From contig CAYUTA010000021.1 in the NCBI GenBank assembly GCA_964447605.1, positions 1 to 40,222 on the forward strand: 40,222 nucleotides of DNA, in the 5' to 3' direction. This document shows, piece after piece, positions 7,921 through 17,085 of this stretch (position 1 is its first letter; every line of letters begins with the position of its first letter). The notes beneath the pieces are model-generated. The model was not told where the DNA came from. It ran no database searches and saw only the letters and a program-made list of their open reading frames with translations. The position numbers and the translations under genes were made by a program. This stretch comes from CAYUTA01 sp964447605. GTDB taxonomy: Bacteria; Bacillota; Clostridia; Christensenellales; CAG-138.

Positions 7921-9030
7921 ATGCGGATTCTTATTACGGGCGCGAGCGGCTTTATCGGAAAAAATCTCCTGGCCCGGCTGAACGGTCTGGGTTGCCATAC
8001 GCTCTATGCGTGCGATCTGGATACGCCGAAGGAGCGGCTTGAGGCATGGTGCGGGGACTGCGAGTTTGTCTTTCACCTTGCGGGCGTAAACCGTCCAAAG
8101 GAACAGAGCGAGTTTATGGCCGGCAACTACGGCTTTGCCGAAACGCTTCTGCGCATGCTGCAAAAGCGCCGCAACAACTGCCCCGTGATGCTTGCAAGCT
8201 CCACGCAGGCCGCGCTTTCCAACCTCTATGGCAAAAGCAAGAAGGCGGGCGAGGAGCTATTGTTCCGCTATGGCGAGGAAACGGGGGCGCGCGTCTTTGT
8301 GTTCCGTTTCCCCAACGTATACGGCAAATGGTCGCGGCCCAACTACAACAGCGTTGTCGCGACGTTCTGCCACCAGATTGCGCGTGATCTGCCCATCGCG
8401 GTCAGCGACCCGTCTACGGTGATGACGCTCGTGTATATCGACGACGTGGTGGACGCGCTGGTCGGCCTGCTTGCGGGCGAGACGGTGATGGACGGCAAAT
8501 TCTGCGCGGTGCCCGTCACGCAGACGGCGACGCTCGGCGAGCTTGCGGACCTGCTCCGTTCGTTCCGCCAAAGCCGCGTCGACCTGAGCGTGCCGGATAT
8601 GTCCGCCCCGCTGATCAAGCGCCTTTACGCCACGTATCTGAGCTTTTTGCCTGAGGACGGCTTTTCCTATCCGCTCAACATGCATGTAGACGCGCGCGGC
8701 AGCTTCACCGAGTTTTTGCGCACGCCCGACCGGGGGCAGGTTTCGGTGAATATCAGCCGGCCCGGCGTCGCCAAGGGCAACCACTGGCACCACACCAGGA
8801 ACGAGAAGTTTCTCGTGGTATCCGGCCATGGGGTCATCCGCTTCCGCCACGCGGACGGCGGCGAGATCATGGAATACTTCGTCGGCGGAGACGCGCTGAC
8901 CGTGGTGGATATCCCCACGGGCTATACGCATCACATCGAGAATCTCGGGGATACGGACCTTGTGACCATCATGTGGGCCAACGAGCCGTTCGACCCCCAA
9001 AAACCGGACACCATGTATCTGGAGGTCTAA
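7921..9030 (+). CDS. capF: bifunctional UDP-sugar reductase/epimerase (CapF/FnlB-like)
   Basis: 369 aa, the same length as Staphylococcus aureus CapF as I recall it. The N-terminal SDR domain (1-245) has GASGFIGKNL and an active-site YGKSKK (YxxxK). The C-terminal cupin domain (about 255-369) has VDARGSFTEF, GNHWHHTRNEKF and TGYTHHIENLG. In CapF the cupin epimerises C3 and the SDR domain reduces C4 with NADPH. The start ATG has RBS AAAGGAACGG. A 241-bp gap separates it from capE; I see no gene or clear hairpin there. CapG follows after 4 bp. Confidence 0.92.
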   Translation: MRILITGASGFIGKNLLARLNGLGCHTLYACDLDTPKERLEAWCGDCEFVFHLAGVNRPKEQSEFMAGNYGFAETLLRMLQKRRNNCPVMLASSTQAALSNLYGKSKKAGEELLFRYGEETGARVFVFRFPNVYGKWSRPNYNSVVATFCHQIARDLPIAVSDPSTVMTLVYIDDVVDALVGLLAGETVMDGKFCAVPVTQTATLGELADLLRSFRQSRVDLSVPDMSAPLIKRLYATYLSFLPEDGFSYPLNMHVDARGSFTEFLRTPDRGQVSVNISRPGVAKGNHWHHTRNEKFLVVSGHGVIRFRHADGGEIMEYFVGGDALTVVDIPTGYTHHIENLGDTDLVTIMWANEPFDPQKPDTMYLEV

Positions 9031-9034
9031 CCCT

Positions 9035-10177
9035 ATGGCAGACAGGCTCAAGCTTATGACCGTTCTCGGCACGCGGCCGGAGATCATCCGACTTTCGGCG
9101 GTGATCCGGTGCGCGGACCGATACTTTGACCACATTCTCGTGCATACGGGCCAGAATTACGACTATACGCTCAACGAGGTGTTCTTTGAGAACCTCGGCC
9201 TGCGCGCGCCGGATCACTACCTCAACAGCGTCGGCAAGGACCTTGGCGAAACGATGGGGAATATCATCGCCGCGTCCTATGCCGTGATGCGCGAGGAAAA
9301 GCCGGATGCGGTGCTGATTCTCGGCGATACCAACAGCGCGCTCTCCGCCATCAGCGCCAAGCGGTTGAAAATTCCCATCTTCCACATGGAGGCGGGCAAC
9401 CGCTGCTGGGATTGGAACGTGCCGGAGATGGTCAACCGCACCATTGTCGACCACATCAGCGACGTTAACCTGCCCTACACGGAGCATTCCCGGCGGTATC
9501 TGCTCGGCGAGGGCATGGACGGCAAGACGATTTTTGTCACCGGATCGCCCATGCGCGAGGTGCTGGCCGGCAGCCGCGATAAAATCGCCGCAAGCGACGT
9601 GCTTGTAAGACTCGGGCTGGAAGAGGGGCGGTACTTCCTGCTTTCGGCGCACCGCGAGGAGAACATCGACCATGAGGCGCGCTTTTACTCGCTGATGCAG
9701 GCGGTCAACGATATCGCGGAGCGTTACGGCCTGCCCGTCGTCTACTCCACGCACCCTCGCAGCAAAAAGTTCATTGCGGCGCGCGGCTTCCTGTTCCATC
9801 CGCTGGTGCGTTCGCTCGAGCCGTTCGGCTTTTTTGACTATAACCGCCTGCAGATGGGCGCGAAGTGCGTGCTCAGCGACAGCGGGACCCTTTCGGAGGA
9901 AAGCGCCATGCTCGGTTTCCCGGCCGTGTTGATCCGCACCTCCACCGAGCGGCCCGAGGTGCTGGACAAGGGAACCGTTGTGCTCGGCGGCATTACGAAA
10001 ACCTCTGTCGGGCAGGCGCTGGAGCTGGCGGTGTCCATGTTCGAAAACGGCGAGCCCGTTGCCATGCCGGCCGATTACGGGGATGTGAATGTGAGCGCCA
10101 AGGTCGTGCGCATTATCCAGAGCTACGCGCGCATCGTAACAATCACCACCTGGGGGGAATCCTTCATTGACGCGTGA
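9035..10177 (+). CDS. capG: UDP-L-PneNAc/UDP-N-acetylglucosamine 2-epimerase-like enzyme (CapG/FnlC-like)
   Basis: 380 aa, WecB-fold non-hydrolysing UDP-HexNAc 2-epimerase. Visible motifs are VLGTRPEIIRLS, HTGQNYDYTLNE, HMEAGNRCWDWNVPEMVNR and SDSGTLSEES. The 'NRCWDWNVPEE'-like segment is typical of the CapG/FnlC branch, not of WecB itself. It converts UDP-L-PneNAc to UDP-L-FucNAc, completing the capE-capF-capG pathway. It lies 4 bp after capF and overlaps the next gene by 11 bp. Confidence 0.9.
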   Translation: MADRLKLMTVLGTRPEIIRLSAVIRCADRYFDHILVHTGQNYDYTLNEVFFENLGLRAPDHYLNSVGKDLGETMGNIIAASYAVMREEKPDAVLILGDTNSALSAISAKRLKIPIFHMEAGNRCWDWNVPEMVNRTIVDHISDVNLPYTEHSRRYLLGEGMDGKTIFVTGSPMREVLAGSRDKIAASDVLVRLGLEEGRYFLLSAHREENIDHEARFYSLMQAVNDIAERYGLPVVYSTHPRSKKFIAARGFLFHPLVRSLEPFGFFDYNRLQMGAKCVLSDSGTLSEESAMLGFPAVLIRTSTERPEVLDKGTVVLGGITKTSVGQALELAVSMFENGEPVAMPADYGDVNVSAKVVRIIQSYARIVTITTWGESFIDA

Positions 10178-11420
10178 ACCCGAAAAAAAAACGAACGCGG
10201 CCGGACGGCGCGGGAGCGGCGGCATGCACGTGCTGTACGTCTCGTCGTTCCTTGCGCAGGCGACCTACGACCGGCTGCTGCGCGGCGCGCCGTACCCGCC
10301 CAGCCAGGCCACGCAGAAGTACAACGCGCTTTTGACCGCCGGCATGGTGCATTCCGGCGCGGAGGTAACCGCCCTGTCCGCCCCGCCGCTTTCGCGCCGG
10401 ACCTCCGGACAGCGCTTTGTGCAACTCAAGCGCGAGCGGGCGGAGGGCGTCTCGTTCCATTACCTCCCGGTTGTCGGCCTGCCCGTGCTCAAGCAGTTCG
10501 TCACATGGATATGCGCCTTTTTTTCCACGCTGCGGCGTATCCGGCCCGGCACGCTGGTGCTCTGCTATGGGCTGATCGTCTCGGCCTGCGGCGGCGCAAG
10601 GGCGGCGGCGAGGTGGAAGGGATGCCCTGTCGGCGTCATCGTGTCCGACGTGCCGGAGGAGCTCGGCGGCGGGCGCGCCATGCGGCTGGCCGCGCGGGAG
10701 CTGACCCGCTACGACGGGTACGTGCTGCTTACAGAAGCCATGAACGGACGCGTCAACCCGCATGGCCGGCCCTTTCTGGTTGTGGAGGGTCAGGCGGACG
10801 CCGGTCTTGCCGCGCGGGAGAACGCGCTGCAAAACAAGCATTTTGAGCGGGTCTGCCTGTATGCGGGCATGCTGCACGCGCGTTACGGCATATTGCGGCT
10901 GGTGGAAGCATTTTTGCAGGTGGACGCGGCGGACGCGCGTCTTGTCATCTACGGCACGGGCGACGCGCGCGCGGCCATCGAGGCGGCGGCAAAGAAGGAT
11001 GCGCGCATCCAATACCGCGGCGTGGCGGACAATGCGAGCGTGGTGGCCGAGGAACTGCGCGCCACGCTATTGATCAATCCGCGCCCGGGCGACGAGGAGT
11101 TTACCAAATTTTCGTTTCCGAGCAAAAATCTCGAATACATGGCCTCCGGCACGCCGGTGCTGACCACGCGCCTGCCCGGCATGCCGGCGGAGTACCATGA
11201 TTACGTGTATCTGTTTAACGGCGAAACGCCCGGAGCGATGGCGCAAACGCTTGCGGAACTGCTCAAACTGCCGCGGGAGGAGCTGCATGAAAAAGGGCTT
11301 GCGGCCAAGGCGTTTGTGCTTGCGCATAAGTCCAACAACGCGCAGGCGCGGCGCATGCTGGACTTTATGGGCGCGTTGCAGGCGCGTTCGCGGGCGCGCG
11401 GCCTTCGCAATCCCGCATAG
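10167..11420 (+). CDS. GT4-family glycosyltransferase
   Basis: 417 aa if it begins at TTG 10167, which has a good RBS (GGGGGGAA about 9 bases upstream) inside the end of capG. An ATG at 10224 (MHVLYVSSF) fits the usual start of the GT-B fold and is the alternative. The C-terminal domain shows YAGMLHARYGILRLVEAF, RLVIYGTGDARAAIE and INPRPGDEEFTKFSFPSKNLEYMASGTPVL, the nucleotide-sugar binding region of GT4 enzymes. Donor and acceptor are unknown; it probably adds a later sugar of the repeat unit. Confidence 0.88.
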   Translation: MTREPEKKTNAAGRRGSGGMHVLYVSSFLAQATYDRLLRGAPYPPSQATQKYNALLTAGMVHSGAEVTALSAPPLSRRTSGQRFVQLKRERAEGVSFHYLPVVGLPVLKQFVTWICAFFSTLRRIRPGTLVLCYGLIVSACGGARAAARWKGCPVGVIVSDVPEELGGGRAMRLAARELTRYDGYVLLTEAMNGRVNPHGRPFLVVEGQADAGLAARENALQNKHFERVCLYAGMLHARYGILRLVEAFLQVDAADARLVIYGTGDARAAIEAAAKKDARIQYRGVADNASVVAEELRATLLINPRPGDEEFTKFSFPSKNLEYMASGTPVLTTRLPGMPAEYHDYVYLFNGETPGAMAQTLAELLKLPREELHEKGLAAKAFVLAHKSNNAQARRMLDFMGALQARSRARGLRNPA

Positions 11421-11436
11421 GGAGCGCGCTGTCTGA

Positions 11437-11840
11437 GAACCCGGTCAAACGTCCCCCCTCAACGGCGGCGCGGAAGAACGCCCCGCGCCCCGGGCGGAGT
11501 GACCGCGGGGGAATCCCTTTTCGTTTCCCCCAAACCGGGATTCCAAAGGGCGGCAGCCTTTGGCCGGACTGCCAGGAGCGCGGCACAACCGGTCCGGCCC
11601 GCCAATTTTGCGGCAAAACGATGCGGGGAAGGCTTTGGATTCCGTCAATCGCGACGACGTGCAAGTTGCTTTTGACTCTTTACCGGCAGCAAGGCCGACA
11701 ACCGGCGCAGTCGTTCGTGGCTGTTGTCGCCTGCAAAATTCGCGCCGCGGCGCGCCACCAAAACAGGGTTTTTTGACGGCCTGTCCAAGGGGGTGAATCC
11801 CCTTTGGGGGCGTGGCGGGGACGCCGCCCCCGAATACGGT
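11437..11840 (+). repeat. intergenic repeat element, copy B
   Basis: The 447-bp gap after the GT4 gene is filled by hairpins. From 11616 to 11840 it aligns with the reverse complement of 31633-31855 (copy C). Shared are AACGATG(C/T)GGG, a GTCAA...TTTTGAC hairpin, ACCGGC/CGGCGCAG, CGTTCGTG, TGCAAAAT(T/C)CGCGC, a TTTTTTGACGG box, an AAGGG...CCCTT hairpin and a final G-rich hairpin. The helices persist with different bases: CGACAAC/GTTGTCG at 11696-11702 with 11723-11729 here, a different pair in C. It ends 28 bp before the next gene's ATG, so it would form its 5' leader. Confidence 0.6.
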
Positions 11841-11867
11841 TCCGCCGAATAAAGGAGATGATCGCAA

Positions 11868-12995
11868 ATGGAACAAGCCTTATCCCCCGCCTCCGGCCTG
11901 CGGCTGCTGTTCGGCGGCGACGTGCGCCTGCTGGACGCGCAGAGCGGGAGCCTGCTTGATTCGGACGTGCAGGCGTATGCCGACGCGCACGACATACGCT
12001 GCTGCAACTTTGAGGGCGCGGCGTATCATGAAAGCGCCGTAACCGGAAAAAAAGCGGGCCCCGCGCTCATGCAGGGCAAAACCGCGCCCGCAAGAATTCT
12101 GGCAAGCGGATTCAACCTCGTCACGCTGGCCAACAACCATGTCATGGACTATGGCGAAGCGGGCCTGCGCGCGGCGCTGGAGGCGTTTTCCGGCATTGTA
12201 ACCATCGGCGCGGCAGTGGGCGCGCCGCTTGCGTACCGCCCGTATATCCTCGAGCGGGGCGGGGTCAAGGCGGGGTTTCTGGCCCTGACCGAACGGCAGT
12301 ACGGCACGCTCGATGGAACGCGCGGCGCCGGCACGGCGTGGGTCTGCGCGCCCGAAACGCGCAACAACATCCGCCTGCTGCGCACCGAATGCAGCCATGT
12401 GGTGGTCGTTTGCCATGCGGGGCTTGAGGACGTCGGCCAGCCGCTGGCCGGGTGGCGCGCGGCGTACCGGGGGTTTATCGACGCGGGCGCCTCGGTGGTC
12501 GTGTGTCACCACCCGCACGTGCCGCAGGGTTGGGAGCGCTATAAGCAGGGCGTGATCTTCTATAGCCTCGGCAACCTTGCCTGGGAGCCGGAACGCGACT
12601 TTCCGGCGCGGACCGCGCTGCTTTGCTCGGTCACGCTGCTGCCTGCCGGCGGCTTTGACTTTGCCGTACGGCCGGTTGCGTATGCGGATGGGAAGGTGCG
12701 TTTCGACGCCGGGCAGGCCACGGCCGCGCGCCTTGATGGGATCAACCGCGTGCTGGGCGACGATGCGGCTTACGCAGGCGCCATCCACGGTCTCTGCCGC
12801 GCGTTCTACGAGCGGGAGGCCGTGCCGGACTTTTTTGCCGTTACGGGCGCGCTGTCCGGCAGCGGCTGGCAGCAGGTGAAAAACGCGGGCAAGCTGCTTG
12901 TGCGCAGGCGCGCGCTCAACGAGCCGCTGCTAAGGCATATGCTTGAAAACGAGTCCTACCGCTGGGCGGTGATCGAGGCGCTGCGGGAGGAATGA
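11868..12995 (+). CDS. CapA/PgsA-family metallophosphatase-like protein
   Basis: 375 aa with the PGA_cap pattern: GGDV near the start, CNFEGA, LANNHVMDYG, VVVCHAG, VVVCHHPHVPQG and FYSLGNLAWE. These are the metal-ligand positions of calcineurin-like phosphoesterases as found in poly-gamma-glutamate CapA. The family member usually has a membrane anchor, but none is visible here, so this one is predicted cytoplasmic. RBS AAAGGAGATG sits 9 bases upstream of the ATG. In a polysaccharide cluster beside a TupA-like ATP-grasp gene it may act in attaching or trimming an amino-acid or phosphate decoration (inference). Confidence 0.85.
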   Translation: MEQALSPASGLRLLFGGDVRLLDAQSGSLLDSDVQAYADAHDIRCCNFEGAAYHESAVTGKKAGPALMQGKTAPARILASGFNLVTLANNHVMDYGEAGLRAALEAFSGIVTIGAAVGAPLAYRPYILERGGVKAGFLALTERQYGTLDGTRGAGTAWVCAPETRNNIRLLRTECSHVVVVCHAGLEDVGQPLAGWRAAYRGFIDAGASVVVCHHPHVPQGWERYKQGVIFYSLGNLAWEPERDFPARTALLCSVTLLPAGGFDFAVRPVAYADGKVRFDAGQATAARLDGINRVLGDDAAYAGAIHGLCRAFYEREAVPDFFAVTGALSGSGWQQVKNAGKLLVRRRALNEPLLRHMLENESYRWAVIEALREE

Positions 12996-13051
12996 ACGGA
13001 GACGGGGAATGGCTTGACGGTTTCAACCGCCCTGGCCGACCTCTGAGCGGG

Positions 13052-13190
13052 GATGAGGGGGCGGAGCCCGTGCGTCAAGATTCAGACGTCCCGTTTGCCG
13101 CGCAAGCCGGTCACGGCCGCATAAGGGGGTTCTCAGGGGCGGCGTCCCCTGGGCGGGGGTGAGGGGGCGGAGCCCCTGGAAAGCCCCGGC
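13052..13190 (+). repeat. G-rich hairpin repeats
   Basis: The 213-bp gap contains two near-identical 21-mers built on GAGGGGGCGGAGCCC (13052-13072 and 13158-13178). Between them is the hairpin CAGGGG...CCCCTG. The motif AGGGG-GCGGAG-CCCCT folds back on itself. It resembles the G-rich hairpins at the 3' ends of copies B and C. Confidence 0.55.
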
Positions 13191-13208
13191 CCCGGAAAGA
13201 GAGTGTTC

Positions 13209-14537
13209 ATGGAGAAAAAAGAAAGCACCGTTTTGCGGCGCTTTGCCGCCAACACCGGCTGGCTGGTTGCGCAAAACGTGTTCCAGTATGTGCTTTCCGC
13301 AATCATCGGCATCCTTGCCGCGCGGTATATGGGGCCGAGCAACTATGGCATCCTCAGCTACGGCGCGGCCATGATGGTGCTGTTTTCACCGTTTTGCACG
13401 CTCAGCCTCAACGACGTGCAGATTCCATGCATGATCGATACGCCCGAGGACACGGGCAGAATCATCGGCTCAGCGCTCGTGATGCGGATTGGCTCCACCA
13501 TGCTGTCGATATTTGCGCTGCTGCTGCTGGTTGCCATAACCAAGCCGAACAACCAGCTTATGCTCGTGGTTACGGCGCTGCAATCGTTGCAGCTGATCAT
13601 TCAGGTTTGCGACGTATTCCGGCTCTGGTTCCAGATGAAGCTGATGAGCAAATATGCGGCCATCGGTTCGGCCATCGGGAACCTTGCGTGTTCGGCGTGG
13701 CGCATCATGCTGCTGATCCAGGGCGCTTCGGTGGAATGGTTCGCGCTCACCAGCGCGGTGCAGATGCTTGCCAACTACCTGTTCGTGCTGCCCATGTTTG
13801 TAAAGATCGCGCACGTCCGCATCGGGTTCTCGCGCGCGGTTGTAAAGCGGCTTTGGCGGCGCAGCTACCAGCTGATTTTTGCCGAGCTGACGGTGGTGAT
13901 TACAAACCGCATCGGCGCGGTGCTTTTGAGCAATCTTCTCGGCGACGCGGCGCTCGGCGTATATAACGCCGCGCTCAACATCGCCATGATGTGGATCTTT
14001 GTGCCGCAGGCGTTTGTGGAGTCGGCCAACCCCGTTCTGCTGGAAACCAACAAGACCAACGAGGCGCAGTTCTGGCCCCGGTATCAGGTGCTGTTTTTGG
14101 CCATCTTTGTCATCAGCGTGGCCGCCGGCGCGGGGCTGTGCGCGCTGGCGCCCTGGATTGTCGGTTTGCTTTACGGCCCGGCTTACGCCTCTTCCGCGCC
14201 GTTGCTGCGCGTGCTGGCGTGGATCGGCATATTCACCAGCATCGGAACGGCGCGCAACATCTGGACGCTGGCCAAGGAAAAGCAGCGGTATGTCAAATAC
14301 TTCTGTATGGTCAGCGCCGTGGCAAGCATTTTGCTCAACTATCTGCTCATTCGCGCCATGGGCGCCATGGGCGCGGCGGTTGCCATCCTGCTTGTCAACG
14401 TGATCCAGGCGCTGCTGGCGCCGCTGCTGTTTGCCGAATCGCGGGAGTTCGTGGCGCGGTATTTCGGCGCGTTCAGGCGGTTTTCCGAGCTGCCGCAGTG
14501 GATTCGCAACAGAGGGAAATTCGATGCTGAGGAGTAA
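13209..14537 (+). CDS. Wzx-type polysaccharide flippase
   Basis: 442 aa from ATG 13209 (GGAAAGAG 7-14 bases upstream; a GTG at 13203 is too close to it). About 12-14 hydrophobic helices run the length, with the family features GWLVAQNVFQYVLSAIIGILAARYMGP... at the N-terminus and charged loops between. It belongs to the MOP superfamily (PST/Wzx) and would flip the undecaprenyl-linked repeat unit across the membrane. It overlaps the following gene by 14 bp. Confidence 0.9.
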   Translation: MEKKESTVLRRFAANTGWLVAQNVFQYVLSAIIGILAARYMGPSNYGILSYGAAMMVLFSPFCTLSLNDVQIPCMIDTPEDTGRIIGSALVMRIGSTMLSIFALLLLVAITKPNNQLMLVVTALQSLQLIIQVCDVFRLWFQMKLMSKYAAIGSAIGNLACSAWRIMLLIQGASVEWFALTSAVQMLANYLFVLPMFVKIAHVRIGFSRAVVKRLWRRSYQLIFAELTVVITNRIGAVLLSNLLGDAALGVYNAALNIAMMWIFVPQAFVESANPVLLETNKTNEAQFWPRYQVLFLAIFVISVAAGAGLCALAPWIVGLLYGPAYASSAPLLRVLAWIGIFTSIGTARNIWTLAKEKQRYVKYFCMVSAVASILLNYLLIRAMGAMGAAVAILLVNVIQALLAPLLFAESREFVARYFGAFRRFSELPQWIRNRGKFDAEE

Positions 14538-15423
14538 GCTAAAGCAAAATCCAATCTATATCTTTCTGTCGCATCGATCCTACGAACTGTGCACGCTCGT
14601 TTCGCCCGCGTGGAACAGCCGCCGCCGCTTTTTTAAGGTCTTCGGCCGGCCGCTCAACCTTGAGCGGCCCGTCTGGTGGAGCGAAAAGCTCATGGCGCTC
14701 AAGCTGAACGATTACAACCATAACCCGCTGGTGCGCCAGTGCGCCAATAAATACCGCGTGCGCGCGTACGTGGAGGCCTGCGGGCTTGGCGGGCTGCTGA
14801 TTCCCTGCCTGGGGCTGTGGGAACGCGCGCGCGACGTGCCCTGGGATGCGCTGCCCGCGCAATTCGTGCTCAAATCCACAATGGGCTGCGGCTCGCATGT
14901 GTTCTGCCGCGACAAGGCCGCGCTGGACGTTGCGGCGGCTGAAAAGACGCTGCGCCGTGCGCTGCGCGAGCGGTACGACCTGGCGTATTCGGAGCTGCAA
15001 TACGCGCCCGGTCCGGACGTGCGTCCGCAGGTCGTGGGGGAAGCGTTCGTCGACAATGGAGACGGCAACATGCTTGCCGACTATAAGCTGTTCTGTTTTC
15101 ATGGCGCGCCGAAGTTCGTGCTCTATTGCTATAATCGCAACGATTCGGGACACGCTAACTATATGTTTATGGATATGGACTGGAAACCGCGCCCGGAATA
15201 TCATCCCTGCAACGCGCCGGAGGATATCCCGCCGCGCCCCGCCTGCCTTGACGAGATGGTTGCGTACGCAAAAACGCTTGCGCGGCCGTTTCCCTTTGTG
15301 CGCGTGGATCTTTACGAGCACGGAGGAAAGCCGCTGTTCGGCGAACTGACGTTTACGCCGTCGGCCTGTCTCGACGCGGAGATGACCGAGGCGGGGCAGC
15401 TTGCGCTGGGCGCGCTGCTGTAG
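14524..15423 (+). CDS. TupA-like ATP-grasp protein
   Basis: 299 aa, starting inside the flippase gene with RBS AGAGGG. Features of the TupA-like ATP-grasp family are visible: WWSEKLMALKLNDYNHNPL, an ATP-binding stretch FVLKSTMGCGS, PDVRPQVVGEAFVD, DYKLFCFHGAPKFV, and the Mg/ATP-ligand region RVDLYEHGGKPLFGELTFTPSA. Relatives are found in teichuronopeptide and capsule clusters and are thought to join an amino acid or peptide to a sugar acid. Here it is the last gene of the cluster, suggesting an amide-linked decoration of the glycan (inference). Confidence 0.85.
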   Translation: MLRSKLKQNPIYIFLSHRSYELCTLVSPAWNSRRRFFKVFGRPLNLERPVWWSEKLMALKLNDYNHNPLVRQCANKYRVRAYVEACGLGGLLIPCLGLWERARDVPWDALPAQFVLKSTMGCGSHVFCRDKAALDVAAAEKTLRRALRERYDLAYSELQYAPGPDVRPQVVGEAFVDNGDGNMLADYKLFCFHGAPKFVLYCYNRNDSGHANYMFMDMDWKPRPEYHPCNAPEDIPPRPACLDEMVAYAKTLARPFPFVRVDLYEHGGKPLFGELTFTPSACLDAEMTEAGQLALGALL

Positions 15424-15827
15424 GGCCGCGGGCCGTCGGAAAACGCGGAGCCCGACATGCCGCATGCGTTGCGCGCGCTTCCCCGCCGCGGGGGTTTTAC
15501 GATGCGGGCGCGGCGCTTCAGCCGCTGGAAAACCCTGGTTCCCCATGGCTGAACGGCGCAGCTCCCGCGCTTTTTTGCAAGGGGCGGCCGAAGACGCGGG
15601 GGGAGGCGCGCGCCGCGATTGTAACTGTTTCCGGGCGCTTTGAGGGGCTCCCGCGGCCGCCCCATTTGCCGCGCAGGCGCCAAAAGAGGTTTGCGTACTG
15701 CCAATTTTGGAGGAGGATTTGTTTTTTTCGCACCGATGTATGGAGCGGCCGGCGCGCCGTCCGCTGTGCAAATTATATTTGCTGAACTTGTCGGAAAAAG
15801 AAACAAATGTGAAACAATGAGCAGAGG
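15424..15827. other. gene-free region between polysaccharide cluster and ftsA
   Basis: About 400 bp without a supportable ORF. GC-rich until about 15700, then AT-richer towards the ftsA promoter. A few bases (GAACGGCGCAG at 15551) recall the repeat-element family, but the match is too short to call a copy. A purine-rich GGAGGAGG near 15710 precedes no plausible gene. Confidence 0.5.
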
Positions 15828-15857
15828 TTGCGCGTATAAAAGCGACTGTGATATAAT
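15828..15857 (+). promoter_or_regulatory. ftsA-ftsZ promoter
   Basis: TTGCGC (15828-15833), 18-bp spacer, perfect TATAAT (15852-15857). Start of transcription is predicted about 25 nt ahead of the TTG start of ftsA. No other promoter is needed for ftsZ, which follows by 12 bp. Confidence 0.7.
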
Positions 15858-15888
15858 TCAACCGTATGTATAAAGAGAGGCGTGTGGT

Positions 15889-17073
15889 TTGAAAACCGCT
15901 GCAATACTGGACATTGGAAGCTCGAAAATCGTCTGCCTGTGCGGCAGTTTTGTCAACCGGGACGGCATAACGGTGCACGGGGTTTCGGTATGTCCATACG
16001 CGGGCTATCAGGACGGACAGTTTTTTGACCATCGCGCGCTGCACGCGGCAATTGTCGACAGCGTCCAGCAGGCCGAACAAAACGCCCGCATGCGCGTCCG
16101 CGAGGTTGCCGTCTCCGTACCTGCGCCGTTTGTGCGCGGGGAGCTTTCCGAGGCGGCCGTGCCCACCACCGGGAAAAACAGGCGCGTCACCGCCGAGGAT
16201 ATCGACAAGGTGATTTCGCGCTCGCTGAACGAGGTCGATCTGCCCGGCTATGCGCTCATGCACAGCACGCCCGTGTCGTTTACCGTCAACGGCCTTGTGG
16301 TGGCCGGCACGCCGGTGGGGGCAAAAACGGACGAGCTTGGCGCGCGGGTTTCGCATATGTACGTGCAGGAGGAGCTGGTCAAAACGCTGGAGCAGAGCCT
16401 CTCGGCCATCGATGTGGAGATTTCCATGTGCGTCAGCCAGCAGCTTTGCAACGTCCTGACCATCATTCCCGAGCGCGAGCGCGTGCGCCCCGCAGTGCTC
16501 ATTGACGTGGGGTATACGCATACCGACGTGGGCATTGCCGAAAACTCCGCGCTCGTGGCGGTTCATACCATCGACGTCGGCGGCAAGCACTTTGCCTCGG
16601 ATTTAAGCTTTGGCCTCGACGTACCCCTGGAAACCGCGGAAAACGTAAAACGGCGGTACGTGTTTTTGCAGCAGCCGCTGAGCAGCACCCAGATCGTGCG
16701 CACGGGCGCGGGCGCAAAGCGCGTCAACCACGCGGCCATCGAGCTGATCGTCGAGTCGCGCGCAAGCGAGCTGGTATCGCTGATCCGGGCGGCTTTGCGT
16801 GAGATGGGCGTTTCGCACGAGGCCAATCCAATCACCTATCTCACCGGCGGGGGAATGGCCATGATGAAAGGCGCGGTCGACTATCTCAGGGCGAATCTGC
16901 AACTGCCCGTCAGGCGCGATACGCCCTGGGTGCAGGACATGGATACGCCGAACTACACAAGCGCTTTTGCCGCGCTGGACTTTGTATTGCGAGCAATGGA
17001 TGACGCAGAAGCTGTCGATACACAGTCGGAAAACCGGGTCGTGGATAAGCTGCGGAATCTTTTCATAAAATAA
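15889..17073 (+). CDS. ftsA: cell division protein FtsA
   Basis: 394-aa actin-fold protein that anchors FtsZ to the membrane. TTG start with GAGAGG 9 bases upstream; no in-frame ATG lies close. ATPase phosphate loops: LDIGSSKIVCLCG near the N-terminus and VLIDVGYTHTDVGIAE in the middle, then TIDVGGKHFASDLS and a YLTGGGMAMM loop. The SHS2/1C insertion lies about 80-160. The C-terminus ends in the amphipathic helix VVDKLRNLFIK, the membrane-targeting sequence typical of FtsA. ftsZ follows after 12 bp, and this pairing confirms the assignment. Confidence 0.93.
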   Translation: MKTAAILDIGSSKIVCLCGSFVNRDGITVHGVSVCPYAGYQDGQFFDHRALHAAIVDSVQQAEQNARMRVREVAVSVPAPFVRGELSEAAVPTTGKNRRVTAEDIDKVISRSLNEVDLPGYALMHSTPVSFTVNGLVVAGTPVGAKTDELGARVSHMYVQEELVKTLEQSLSAIDVEISMCVSQQLCNVLTIIPERERVRPAVLIDVGYTHTDVGIAENSALVAVHTIDVGGKHFASDLSFGLDVPLETAENVKRRYVFLQQPLSSTQIVRTGAGAKRVNHAAIELIVESRASELVSLIRAALREMGVSHEANPITYLTGGGMAMMKGAVDYLRANLQLPVRRDTPWVQDMDTPNYTSAFAALDFVLRAMDDAEAVDTQSENRVVDKLRNLFIK

Positions 17074-17085
17074 GGGGGAAAAACC

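Noticed and set aside
14539..16590. 683-aa minus-strand open frame
   Set aside because: Runs antisense through the TupA-like and ftsA genes, with Arg/His-rich composition typical of shadows in GC-rich DNA.
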